A program made the position numbers and the translations under genes. From the NCBI GenBank assembly GCA_020638995.1, contig JACKHM010000004.1, positions 620,001-684,000 of the forward strand: a stretch of 64,000 bases of DNA. The letters are read 5' to 3'. This stretch comes from Planctomycetaceae bacterium (GTDB taxonomy: Bacteria > Planctomycetota > Planctomycetia > Pirellulales > Pirellulaceae). Below are positions 12,501-19,873 of this stretch, piece by piece. The notes below the pieces were generated by a model. The model had not been told where the DNA came from, made no database searches, and saw only the letters and a program-made list of their open reading frames with translations. Numbering within the stretch: the first letter of the stretch is position 1; the number at the start of each line of letters is the position of its first letter.

Positions 12501-13120
12501 CACACACTACGTCGGAGCTCACCGGTTTGCCGCACAAAGCCGAAGTGATGATGGGCGGCATGTTGTCCGCGATCAAGATGGCACATGTCAAGAACGCCAA
12601 ACCGGATAAACCGACGAAGTATGCCAACTTCGACCTCGAAGATATGGCAGGAGCGATCCGCTGCATTATGTGGCCGGACGATTTTGCGATCTCTGGCGAA
12701 TTGGTTCAGGCTGATGCGATTGTGGTGGTGCGAGGTTCGATCGATCGCCGCGGTGGCGGCGACGAATGCAATTTGATCGTGAATCAGCTTATCCCGCTTG
12801 ACCAGCTGGATTCACTCTATACCTCGGGTGTGATGATCCGAGTCGACGAAGAATTGCACGGCTCAGAAAAGCTCTCGCAAGTGCGTGAAGTGGTGCGCGG
12901 TTACCCTGGTGGATGCGAGCTGCAAATCGTGTTGACGCTTCGTGATGGGAATCGTGTTTTCATGCGGTCCAACAAGTTGCGAGTTGAAGTGAACAACGAA
13001 CTACGGCAACGGATCGACGATCTACTGGGAACAGGTTGCTTTGGGTTAATCACCACAAAGCCAACGATGTCACCACCAAGCAACAAGCGTCAGCGACGCG
13101 GAGCGATGCAGCCCGCATAG
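9548..13120 (+). CDS. dnaE: DNA polymerase III alpha subunit
   Basis: Replicative C-family DNA polymerase, 1190 residues, in the usual DnaE1 size range. The PHP domain opens with HLHCHSHYS at residues 8-16. The palm carries the catalytic aspartates D412 and D414 in PDIDIDF and D566 in LLKMDFLGL, spaced as in E. coli (401, 403, 555). YRPGPL and the fingers follow, then the helix-hairpin-helix region (FNKSHSTAYALIAYQ at about 765) and a C-terminal OB fold with VVVRGSIDRRGG. The start is ATG 9548 (NARNFVHLHCHS); an in-frame TTG at 9530 is less likely. The gene appears monocistronic, with a convergent LamG gene 53 bases downstream. Confidence 0.97.
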   Translation: MNARNFVHLHCHSHYSLLDGASPIGKLITRAKEHGMNALALTDHGNLHGALEFYRKAKEAEINPIIGYEAYIAPDSRFKKDAGNMKEASYHLTLLAQNRTGFRNLVKLASAASLEGFYFKPRIDKEILAEHSEGIICLSGCVSSEFNRMILRGTGGDDEIKDAIEVAQWFHGVFGDRYFIEIMNNGLEIQRLAMEGAIDVAKRVGLPLVTTSDAHYVDREDAEAQDVLLCINTGKFRTDAARMKMDGNDYYLKHPDEMYKAFPGYEDAVARTQEIADTVDIDLELGKRHFPTYTFPADTTAEDYLRKLCIQGLKERYADNPKMLMDGELAQVVMERLDRELGVINKLGFPNYFLIVWDFVRYSREEGIPATARGSGVGALVCYALYLSHVCPIEYDLLFERFLDESRLEAPDIDIDFCKDRRGDVIRYVKDKYGEANVAQIGTFGTLAARAAIKDVGRALGIPLGRVNEVTGMVPEELGISLRKALEKSEELRKTYENDGEIRELLDLAIKIEGLARNVGTHAAAVVIADKPLTEYVPLTRVSGKTDIITQWSMNDVEAAGLLKMDFLGLRNLTILSKAVDLIEQSTGKRIDPLKFPIDDKDAFALLRRGETKGIFQLESGGIRDLLQRMKPDHFLDIIATAALYRPGPLEGGMVDDYIDVKHGRKAAEYKHQVLKEVLEETNGVMVYQEQVMRILNRLGGIPLAAAYTVIKAISKKKESLIAKNYEKFIEGAVERGMSKKEANEIWELIIKFAGYGFNKSHSTAYALIAYQTAYLKAHYPVEFMAALLSGDIPGRNFKRKDSLVEHMEDCQRMGIEVVAPDVNSSDVDFAVGDGKIYFGLSAIKSCGGSASETIVAARKAGGPFKSIFDFCERVDPSSCNRATVETLIKAGAFDSLGAKRRQLIDVVERAIQAGASALSDRKSGQKSLFGALEEEPDAQPAINLPNVAEYEERERLLMEKEVLGYYLSSHPLAEYEKTLGTYCTHTTSELTGLPHKAEVMMGGMLSAIKMAHVKNAKPDKPTKYANFDLEDMAGAIRCIMWPDDFAISGELVQADAIVVVRGSIDRRGGGDECNLIVNQLIPLDQLDSLYTSGVMIRVDEELHGSEKLSQVREVVRGYPGGCELQIVLTLRDGNRVFMRSNKLRVEVNNELRQRIDDLLGTGCFGLITTKPTMSPPSNKRQRRGAMQPA

Positions 13121-13173
13121 AGTTTCACCGTGGCCGTCATCTTCCAAATGAAGAGCCAGTGGAACCGTCGTGA

Positions 13174-14862
13174 CTAGGGCCCGATTGGCAACGCACTATC
13201 ACACCAAGGCAAGGCTGGCGTTCCTGGCAATGTCACCCGATGGATCGGCACTTCCTGGTAACGGACATCACACAGCGGACAGCGATGCACGAAAGGCCGT
13301 GGCGAGGCCGCAAGCGGAGGAACTTCTGCCTGCGGGAGCTCGATCGGGGCGGGGCCGTTGACATTCGGAAACGGCAGTGACTCGGGGGAATCGGCGGGTG
13401 AGGGAAGCTCCGGCGACGTTGCTTCCGGCTCAACCCGCACGCTCGCGAGGCTCGCCTGATAAATCGCTTTGACTTGTTCGTCGGTGATCGAATCGCGAAG
13501 GATAGCCACATCGCGAATTTGCCCGCTGAACGGTCTTTCCCCGGCGCCCGCAGGAGTGTCGCCGATCCAGACGTGACAATGAGCGTTCATTTGCGGATGA
13601 CCTCGATGTTCGGCGCTGGCGACGAGTTCTCCATCATGATAAATTCGAATCGAGTGCCCATCGTAGGTGACTGCAAGGAACGCGGCTTCACCAATTCGCA
13701 AAACGCGAGCCTTCGCAATCGCTTCCCGCGTGCCGTGCTCCGTTCTCATCTGAAAGCGAATTTCCGGTTGATCGTCGCGAACCGTCACGGACAACGACCA
13801 GAACTGGTCGTCCTCATCAAGGCCATTTTCTTTCGCAATGATTCGGGCCTCGGAGACTGTGAAGTCCGCAGGTTCGACCGAAGCGATGATCGTAAATGAT
13901 TCGTCCAGATCAAACGCCCCCAAGTCCACGTAGTCGTCGCCATCAAATCGCGATGCCCCAATATCGTGATAGCTTCCGGCTTGCGATCCAACTTGATCGA
14001 CGGCGGTGAGGGTTCCAGGGGCTTCGTCGAGTCGCCACCAGGCGATCGGCTGATTCGCGACGTAGGACCGGACGAGACTGTCGTAGTGAGGGGCGGCAAC
14101 GGCTGCAAGAAGGTTGACTTCGTCATTTTCAAGCTGCCTCGCAAAAACTACGACTTTGTCCAGTAACCCTTGGAAGTAGTCCGTAAGAGGCGACTCGCTT
14201 GCGGGTAAGCTCGTCATTGTCGAAGCTCCCAACACCAGCGGTTCACGATTGCCAGTGCCGCCGCTGTTTCCGCCCAAGCCGCCCTGATACTCGCTAGTGC
14301 TCACGAGTTGACCGTTCACAAAGAGCTGCAATCCGTTGCCGCCAAACGTACAGGCGATGTGGGTCCATCGCTGTTTGTCGATCGCACACTGTAATTCATA
14401 GCTTTCGGAACTACTCTGCAGACGGAGCTTGACGTTGCCGTTCGCAAGGGAAATGGTTAAGTGCCCGCCATCTCCAAAACCGCTGGCGTCTTTGGAGACG
14501 AGGCCCTGTGGGCGAACGACGTCCTCCGGTCGTACCCAGAAGGCAATGGTCCCGTGTTCCAATAGAAACTCGTCGCGATGCCGAACAACGAAGTACCCAT
14601 CGCGGCCGTTAAATGCTGCGGCTGCGCCGCTCGATAGAGGTGTTTTGCCCGGCGATCGCGTTACGCCGCCTCTTGCGAGCATGATGTGCCTGCCGGTTTC
14701 GTCGAGCATAACTTGCGACACATCATCGAATTGCCAATAGGCCAGCGGCTGAAGATGATGGACTTGGTCGACCGACAGTTCATTCGCGTCAAGTCGCCAG
14801 ACCTGCCAAGTACTAACTAGCGATATAAACACACAGACAGAGATCTTGAAGAGGTACTTCAC
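13174..14862 (-). CDS. Exported protein with two LamG/concanavalin-like domains and Cys-rich tail
   Basis: The 562-residue protein starts at GTG 14862, which has GGAG eight bases upstream and begins a clean signal peptide (KYLFKISVCVFISLVSTWQV); the ATG at 14922 adds 20 residues before it. Two LamG folds follow: one at about residues 30-245 (YWQFDDVSQ, TIAFWVRPEDV, WTHIACTFGGNGLQLFVNGQ) and one at about 260-470 (AWWRLDEAPG, FTIIASVEPADF, FLAVTYDGHSIRIYHDGELV). A Pro/Glu/Ser linker leads to a C-terminal HRCPLCDVRYQ segment that may form a small metal-binding knuckle. LamG domains bind glycans or proteins; a cell-surface role is inferred. It converges on dnaE. Confidence 0.85.
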   Translation of the reverse strand: MKYLFKISVCVFISLVSTWQVWRLDANELSVDQVHHLQPLAYWQFDDVSQVMLDETGRHIMLARGGVTRSPGKTPLSSGAAAAFNGRDGYFVVRHRDEFLLEHGTIAFWVRPEDVVRPQGLVSKDASGFGDGGHLTISLANGNVKLRLQSSSESYELQCAIDKQRWTHIACTFGGNGLQLFVNGQLVSTSEYQGGLGGNSGGTGNREPLVLGASTMTSLPASESPLTDYFQGLLDKVVVFARQLENDEVNLLAAVAAPHYDSLVRSYVANQPIAWWRLDEAPGTLTAVDQVGSQAGSYHDIGASRFDGDDYVDLGAFDLDESFTIIASVEPADFTVSEARIIAKENGLDEDDQFWSLSVTVRDDQPEIRFQMRTEHGTREAIAKARVLRIGEAAFLAVTYDGHSIRIYHDGELVASAEHRGHPQMNAHCHVWIGDTPAGAGERPFSGQIRDVAILRDSITDEQVKAIYQASLASVRVEPEATSPELPSPADSPESLPFPNVNGPAPIELPQAEVPPLAASPRPFVHRCPLCDVRYQEVPIHRVTLPGTPALPWCDSALPIGP

Positions 14863-15055
14863 CTCGCATACTCCGGGGATTAGGGGACGCGATTTCACGA
14901 AGCGCGATGTGGCGTTCCGCATTCACTATTGTAATTACCACAATGTCGCTTTCCGCCGGTAGAAAAACTTTCTTCGCGTTGCGAGCCCACCGATCCGATA
15001 CTAGATTACGGGAAAGTACAACCATCTGAATTCAACCGTCCCCGGGGGCAGAACC

Positions 15056-15469
15056 ATGGACGAAGCTGACAGGCAGCACGCGCCGCCAACCGAGCTGATG
15101 AATTTCGTTCGCCGAATCGCAGACGAAACGCTCCGGCATCATGCGGAAGAACGTCAATTTCCACGCTACAAACTGACGATCGAAGTCTGGGTTCAGCCGG
15201 TCGATAGCAACTTTGTTCCACTCGGTGATCCATTTACGGCCGTCAGTCGAGATGTTTCTACGGGTGGCATTGGACTAATGCATACGCGTGCGATTCGCGA
15301 TCAATACTTGTGGTTGCGGCTTATCACGCACGGTGGCGGCGTTATGAATGTTGTCGTTGAAGTCTTGCGCTGCCGACCAATTGGAGTGTTCTACGATATC
15401 GGAGCTAAGTTCGTCGCCAAGCTGGATGAAGCTCCGGGGTTCGAGGTCGCCAAGCCAAAGAAGGCGTGA
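15056..15469 (+). CDS. PilZ-domain protein, probable c-di-GMP receptor
   Basis: A 137-residue single-domain protein. It shows both halves of the PilZ c-di-GMP binding signature: RQFPR (RxxxR, about residues 36-40) and DVSTGGIGL (D-x-S-x-x-G, about residues 66-74), on a beta-barrel pattern. The N-terminal 30 residues form a helix. It is transcribed away from the LamG gene across a 193-base divergent region, and 185 bases before an oxidoreductase. Stand-alone PilZ proteins act as adaptors for motility or polysaccharide output; the target here is unknown. The ribosome site is weak (GGGGGC). Confidence 0.82.
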   Translation: MDEADRQHAPPTELMNFVRRIADETLRHHAEERQFPRYKLTIEVWVQPVDSNFVPLGDPFTAVSRDVSTGGIGLMHTRAIRDQYLWLRLITHGGGVMNVVVEVLRCRPIGVFYDIGAKFVAKLDEAPGFEVAKPKKA

Positions 15470-15654
15470 GCAAGTCGCTTTCGAACACGCTCACGGTGTC
15501 CGTCTCTGCTTTGCGGCGGCCTGCGTTTTCCATTCGTATCTTCGCCGCGAAAGGTGTTGTTGGGACTCGGGCTGACCATCCGCTATCATATCGAGAGTTT
15601 CACCGTTCTATAAAACGCGAATCTCTAGTCAGGAACCGCCTGAAGGAGTCGACC

Positions 15655-16998
15655 ATGCGAATGCAAACCACTCGACGTACATTTTTAAAGAACGCCGCCG
15701 CAGCAAGCGTTGCCGTACCCACATTCGTGTCATCGTCCGTGTTTGGTGCCAATGATCGGCTGAATATCGCTGGTATTGGAGTTGGTGGAAAGGGACGGGG
15801 CGACATCGAGAATACATCGCAGGGCCAGAATGTTGTCGCCATCTGTGACGTAGACGATAGGACTTTGGGCGCCGCCGAAAAGAAGTATCCCGGTGCCAAG
15901 GCGTACAACGACTGGCGCAGACTATTAGAGCAAACAGACATTGATGCAGTTACAGTCTCGACTCCCGATCATATGCACGCGCCAATCGCCATCTCGGCGA
16001 TGCAACTCGGCAAGCATGTCTACGTTCAAAAGCCGCTTGCGCATACCGTTCACGAGGCGCGTCAGATGCAGTTGCTCGCAAAGCAGTACGGTGTGGTGAG
16101 CCAGATGGGGAACCAAGGGCATGGCTCTTCCAGCTATCGAACGCTGGTGAAGTTGATTCAAAATGGCACGATCGGAAAAGTAAAGGAAGCACATGCATGG
16201 TCCAATCGACCGATCTGGCCCCAGGGTATCGATCGCCCCCCGACATCCGACCCGGTCCCGGGATATTTACACTGGGACTTATGGCTCGGCGTCGCTAAGA
16301 CGCGACCGTTTGTCGGTGCGTCCGAAGGTAGTAAACGCGAACGCGGATTGTATCATCCCTTCAATTGGCGCGGCTGGTTGGACTTTGGAGTCGGTGCCTT
16401 GGGCGATATGGGATGTCACATCATCGATCCCGTTGTTTGGAGTTGCGGACTCGGAGCACCAACGAAGGTCTGGTCCAACGGCCCTGCACCGAACGGAGAG
16501 ACCTTTCCAAACTGGGGCATCATCAACTACGAGTTCGCCGGCACGCACTTCACGGTCGGCGATGCCTTTCGCATGACCTGGTACGACGGTGGCAAGAAGC
16601 CTGCCCCGGAACTTGCACCGCTGCCCGATGGCGAGTCGTTGCCGGATAACGGTTCGCTGTTTGTCGGCGAGAAGGGAGTGCTGCTCTGCAAGCATGGGGG
16701 TTCGCCACAACTGTTGCCGACGAATCAGTTCGCCGGAATCGATGTAAACGAAGTCGCGGGCCACGATCACTACATGCAATGGACGAATGCCTGCAAAGGC
16801 GAAGGTAAAACGAGCTCGCACTTCGACTATGCCGGTCCCCTAACGGAGACAGTCTTGCTCGGAACAATCGCAATTCGTTTCCCAGGCCAAGCCATCGAGT
16901 GGGACTCGGACCAGTTGAAGGTTACCAACGTCGCAGCCGCGAACGCGTTCGTCAGGAAGTCCTACCGCGACGGCTGGCAAGTCAAAGGCCTGGCGTGA
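15655..16998 (+). CDS. Tat-exported Gfo/Idh/MocA oxidoreductase
   Basis: The product is 447 residues. ATG 15655 is chosen because AGGAG lies seven bases upstream and the protein then opens with a twin-arginine leader (TTRRTFLKNAAAASVAVP). The Rossmann fold shows LNIAGIGVGGKGRG for NAD(P) binding, VVAICDVDD at the end of beta-2, and VQKPLAHTVHEAR, the family EKP-type motif with Gln in place of Glu and the catalytic Lys kept. The C-terminal domain has WRGWLDFGVGALGDMGCHIID, typical of planctomycete exported members. The family oxidises or reduces sugars and cyclitols; the substrate is unknown. An upstream open extension to 15466 overlaps the PilZ end and has no coding character. Confidence 0.92.
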   Translation: MRMQTTRRTFLKNAAAASVAVPTFVSSSVFGANDRLNIAGIGVGGKGRGDIENTSQGQNVVAICDVDDRTLGAAEKKYPGAKAYNDWRRLLEQTDIDAVTVSTPDHMHAPIAISAMQLGKHVYVQKPLAHTVHEARQMQLLAKQYGVVSQMGNQGHGSSSYRTLVKLIQNGTIGKVKEAHAWSNRPIWPQGIDRPPTSDPVPGYLHWDLWLGVAKTRPFVGASEGSKRERGLYHPFNWRGWLDFGVGALGDMGCHIIDPVVWSCGLGAPTKVWSNGPAPNGETFPNWGIINYEFAGTHFTVGDAFRMTWYDGGKKPAPELAPLPDGESLPDNGSLFVGEKGVLLCKHGGSPQLLPTNQFAGIDVNEVAGHDHYMQWTNACKGEGKTSSHFDYAGPLTETVLLGTIAIRFPGQAIEWDSDQLKVTNVAAANAFVRKSYRDGWQVKGLA

Positions 16999-17014
16999 AC
17001 AAAGGTCACCGACG

Positions 17015-17263
17015 TCACACGTCTTTGACATCCTTGAAACCGAAGCGACGATAGCGCACGTTTCGCGGGTCCATGGTATGTCCCCAGCTGACATCTTCGA
17101 CCGGGACATTAAAAGCCAACGCAATCCGTTGCCGCTCTGCGGGACTCGGCGTCCACCGTCCCAAGGCAATTGCTTCTGCGCGTTCGTTCGTCAGACTAGC
17201 TTTCTCGGCTAAATCTTCGATTGCCCAGTCGGCGTCCTCTAACAAGCAGTCAACTGTTTTCAT
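17015..17263 (-). CDS. Mini helix-turn-helix protein (XRE-like, 82 aa)
   Basis: A small, acidic-N-terminal protein. WAIEDLAEKASLTNERAEAI reads as a helix-turn-helix with the Cro/C1 pattern (LAEKA-L-xx-xx-I), followed by GRWTPSPAERQRIALAFNV, the usual tail of XRE folds, and a conserved-looking MDPRNVRYRRFG end. It probably starts at ATG 17263, directly after an in-frame GTG at 17266. It lies tail-to-tail with the oxidoreductase gene, 16 bases apart. It could be a regulator or simply a DNA-binding-like fold; the target is unknown. Confidence 0.72.
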   Translation of the reverse strand: MKTVDCLLEDADWAIEDLAEKASLTNERAEAIALGRWTPSPAERQRIALAFNVPVEDVSWGHTMDPRNVRYRRFGFKDVKDV

Positions 17264-17524
17264 CACGAGATGGGATTGTGAATTGCGTCACAACGGTGTG
17301 AAAGTTTTGAGTGGTCAATTCGATCCGAACGCGAAAGTTGCGTGTGAGTGTATCAAACCGGAATCTCAAGAAGAAGGGCTGCACCGCACGCTCTCCAGTT
17401 CATTGATTGCCTCTCGCAACTTTGCCGCATTTCGCCGAGGCGGGCGATCCGTCATGCTCGATCATCTACGGTGCCCAACAACCAAGTTGAATCGCTGCGT
17501 GATCCCGCAGCGAGCACATGCCCG

Positions 17525-17553
17525 TTGTCACGATCCCACGTCAGCAGTAGCAT
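17525..17553 (+). promoter_or_regulatory. Sigma-70-type promoter of the tRNA-Leu gene
   Basis: A -35 box TTGTCA (17525-17530, five of six consensus) and a -10 box TAGCAT (17548-17553, four of six) are 17 bases apart. The -10 box ends 17 bases before the tRNA, which fits a short leader. Confidence 0.55.
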
Positions 17554-17570
17554 GGGGACTAGAAAAAGCT

Positions 17571-17656
17571 GGCCGGATGGCGGAATTGGCAGACGCACAG
17601 GACTTAAAATCCTGTGGCCCTTACGGGCCGTACGGGTTCGACCCCCGTTCCGGCTA
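17571..17656 (+). tRNA. tRNA-Leu (anticodon UAA)
   Basis: An 86-base class II tRNA. The acceptor GGCCGGA (17571-17577) pairs with TCCGGCT (17649-17655) through a G-U first pair as in E. coli tRNA-Leu(UAA); the discriminator is A17656. The anticodon stem-loop CAGGA-CTTAAAA-TCCTG gives anticodon TAA. A long variable arm (GGCCCTTACGGGCC) and the T-arm ACGGG-TTCGACC-CCCGT are clear. The 3' CCA is not encoded. It decodes UUA, a rare codon in this fairly GC-rich DNA. Confidence 0.97.
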
Positions 17657-17794
17657 CTCTCGTTCTCAACTCCCACCACGACGCATCTCATTGCTTAACT
17701 TAGACCGGACTATTCATGAGTTCATTTGGGGTTGTCGTAACTTGTGCTACGAAAGGAGTTTGAGATTATCTTGACCAGGATTCCGCGCAAATCG

Positions 17795-17867
17795 TAACCC
17801 GACGCGTGAGTGAGGGATTTACGCTATGTCCCTCGCTGACGATTCGCGTTGCGAATAATCCGGGTTA
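17795..17867. repeat. 73-base imperfect palindrome in intergenic DNA
   Basis: Outer arms TAACCCG and CGGGTTA frame inner arms GTGAGTGAGGGA and TCCCTCGCTGAC (10 of 12 matching). The whole could fold as one long stem-loop. It looks like a dispersed REP-like unit rather than a terminator, because there is no adjacent gene end on the plus strand other than the tRNA 140 bases away. Confidence 0.5.
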
Positions 17868-17874
17868 GCGATCC

Positions 17875-18072
17875 TCACGGGTTTGTGTGAATGGGAGTCG
17901 GCCAATCGCTGCCTTTCATCTTCGTTACTGACCGATGGTCCACTGCCTCGATCTGAATGTTGCGGATTTTCAATGGACCGCCCGATATGTCGCCAATCTG
18001 TCGCAGAGCACTTCGCGGGATCCCGTCAGGTTCTTGTGACAGATTGACATGTGCACCTTTCTCTTCGAGCTG
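17875..18072 (-). pseudogene. Possible gene remnant (66-codon open frame without a start)
   Basis: This open frame lies in a 618-base gap. Its translation looks protein-like: GAHVNLSQEPDGIP, then RSALRQIGDISGGPLKIRNI and QIEAVDHRSV, ending at a TGA. The alternation of hydrophobic residues in GGPLKIRNIQIEAV recalls the last strands of a beta-sandwich. There is no start codon with a ribosome site and the frame is closed upstream by a TAG at 18073-18075. It may be the tail of a decayed gene; it could also be chance. Confidence 0.25.
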
Positions 18073-18274
18073 CTACTCGTGGGCTCATCTCTTGGAAAGA
18101 GATGGCCACATGCGATAAATGTTTACGTCGCGCTGCCTGAACTGCGATTGGTTCGTATTTCGCGGAAAATTGAGTTACAATCCGCTCAACGCGCGGTGGA
18201 CTTGTGGAGCCATCCGATGCGTGTGATCGTAGGTCACGATCCTCGTTCGCAGATCAGTCGACTGTGGCTTCAGC

Positions 18275-19723
18275 ATGAACGGAATGCAGTTGAATACAAA
18301 TCTGAATCGTCGCGATTTTCTCGATTGGACCAAGTGCGGTATCGGGGGAGCGGCTTTGGCATCTCTATTGATGCAGGATGGCCGAGTTACTGCCGGTTCC
18401 GAAGAAAGCGACGCCGACGAGCGGTCGCTCCATTATCCAGTCAAGGCCAGGCGAGTGATCCAGATCACGGCATGCGGCGGGGTCAGTCAAGTCGATTCAT
18501 TTGACTACAAACCCGCGTTAGAAAAATTGCACGGCAAGCCGCTGGGTGGCGACGAACGTCCGGATGTCTTCTTTGGCAAGGTTGGATTGCTTCGCAAGAA
18601 CGACTGGGAATTCAAACAGCGCGGTCAGAGCGGACTCTGGATCTCTGAGCTATTCCCGCACCTTGCCACGAAAGCCGATGAGCTGACAATCATTCGCTCG
18701 ATGTTTGCCGAGACGTCGAATCACACGCCGGCGACGTTCCAGGAGAGTACGGGTTTTCGCTTAAATGGATTTCCGGTTCTTGGTGCGTGGCTGTCCTACG
18801 GACTTGGCAGCGAGACCGAAGATCTGCCTGCCTACATTGTGATCCCCGATTCACGAGGTTTGCCCGCCGGGGGCACGATCAATTGGACAAACGGCTTCTT
18901 GTCCGCGCGCCACCAGGGCGTCGTGATGCGCAGCAAAGGGACAGCGATCAACGACCTGTTTCCCGCTCGCGAGATTACCCAGGAGACGGAAGTCGCCAGC
19001 CGAGCGCTGCTCGCTCAGTTGAACGAAGAGCACCGTCGAGAACGGGGCGACGATGTGTTGTCGGCACGCATCCGCAGCTACGAACTCGCAGCACGCATGC
19101 AGATTGCGGTGCCTGAAGTTACAAACCTGGACGGGGAAACTGCGGCAACTCAGGAACAATATGGCTTGGAGCAAGAGGACACCGACGAATTCGGGCGCAG
19201 TTGTTTGCTTGCCAGGAGATTGCTCGAACGAGGCGTCCGCTTCGTGCAGCTGTTCTCTGGCGGTGCGTTTGGATCACCGCGGATCAATTGGGACGGCCAC
19301 GAAAACATGATCCGGAATCATGGGCGCGAAGCGAAACGCATCGATAAACCACTGGCGGCCTTGGTCGGCGACTTGCGACAGCGCGGGATGTTGGATGATA
19401 CGTTGGTCGTATTTACCAGCGAGTTTGGCCGTACGCCGTTCACACAGTCTGCGGGCGACGTGATCGGCGACGGGCGCGACCACAATCAATACGGATTCTC
19501 GTCGTGGATGGCCGGTGCTGGGTTGAAGCATGGTTTTGCATACGGGGCCACCGACGAGATCGGCATGAAGGCCGTCGAAGACCGGGTACACTGGAACGAC
19601 TTTCACGCAACGGTTCTGCGACTGTTGGGCATCGACCACGAGCGATTGACCTACTATCACAACGGCATTCAACGCAGGCTAACGAATGTCGCGGGCGAAG
19701 TCATTCAGGGTATCCTTGCGTAA
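18275..19723 (+). CDS. DUF1501 protein (sulfatase-like fold, Tat-exported)
   Basis: A 482-residue protein with a twin-arginine leader (NLNRRDFLDWTKCGIGGAAL). DUF1501 belongs to the alkaline phosphatase/sulfatase fold. Family landmarks are ITACGGVSQVDSFDYKP near the N terminus, RSMFAETSNHTPA, SCLLARRLLERGVRFVQLFSGG, DTLVVFTSEFGRTPF, GDGRDHNQYGFSSWMAGAG and the C-terminal DLLGIDHERLTYYHNG-like end. The formylglycine-type CxPxR motif is absent, as usual in DUF1501, so a sulfatase reaction is not implied. It usually pairs with a PSD1 protein; here no PSD1 gene is adjacent, which is a little unusual. The SNF2 gene starts 150 bases downstream. Confidence 0.9.
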   Translation: MNGMQLNTNLNRRDFLDWTKCGIGGAALASLLMQDGRVTAGSEESDADERSLHYPVKARRVIQITACGGVSQVDSFDYKPALEKLHGKPLGGDERPDVFFGKVGLLRKNDWEFKQRGQSGLWISELFPHLATKADELTIIRSMFAETSNHTPATFQESTGFRLNGFPVLGAWLSYGLGSETEDLPAYIVIPDSRGLPAGGTINWTNGFLSARHQGVVMRSKGTAINDLFPAREITQETEVASRALLAQLNEEHRRERGDDVLSARIRSYELAARMQIAVPEVTNLDGETAATQEQYGLEQEDTDEFGRSCLLARRLLERGVRFVQLFSGGAFGSPRINWDGHENMIRNHGREAKRIDKPLAALVGDLRQRGMLDDTLVVFTSEFGRTPFTQSAGDVIGDGRDHNQYGFSSWMAGAGLKHGFAYGATDEIGMKAVEDRVHWNDFHATVLRLLGIDHERLTYYHNGIQRRLTNVAGEVIQGILA

Positions 19724-19873
19724 ATCAAGGACGGGCGTCATTGTAGGGACGGTTGTGCGGACGCGAGCGAAACTCATCCGCACAGGGAACTCCACGAGAA
19801 CGGCGAACTCGACAAGATTGAGGCTGACGTTTTTGATTCGTTACGCAGCAGGAAGATTCATGGATCGCGAAGG

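Noticed and set aside
14551..14560. CCCGTGTTCC, identical to the outer ten bases of the 98-bp element
   Set aside because: It encodes part of the LamG motif LLEHGTIAFW, has no partner repeat and no flanking duplication; a chance match.
18049..18504. 151-codon frame overlapping the DUF1501 start
   Set aside because: It runs out of frame into the Tat leader of the real gene and has no family resemblance.
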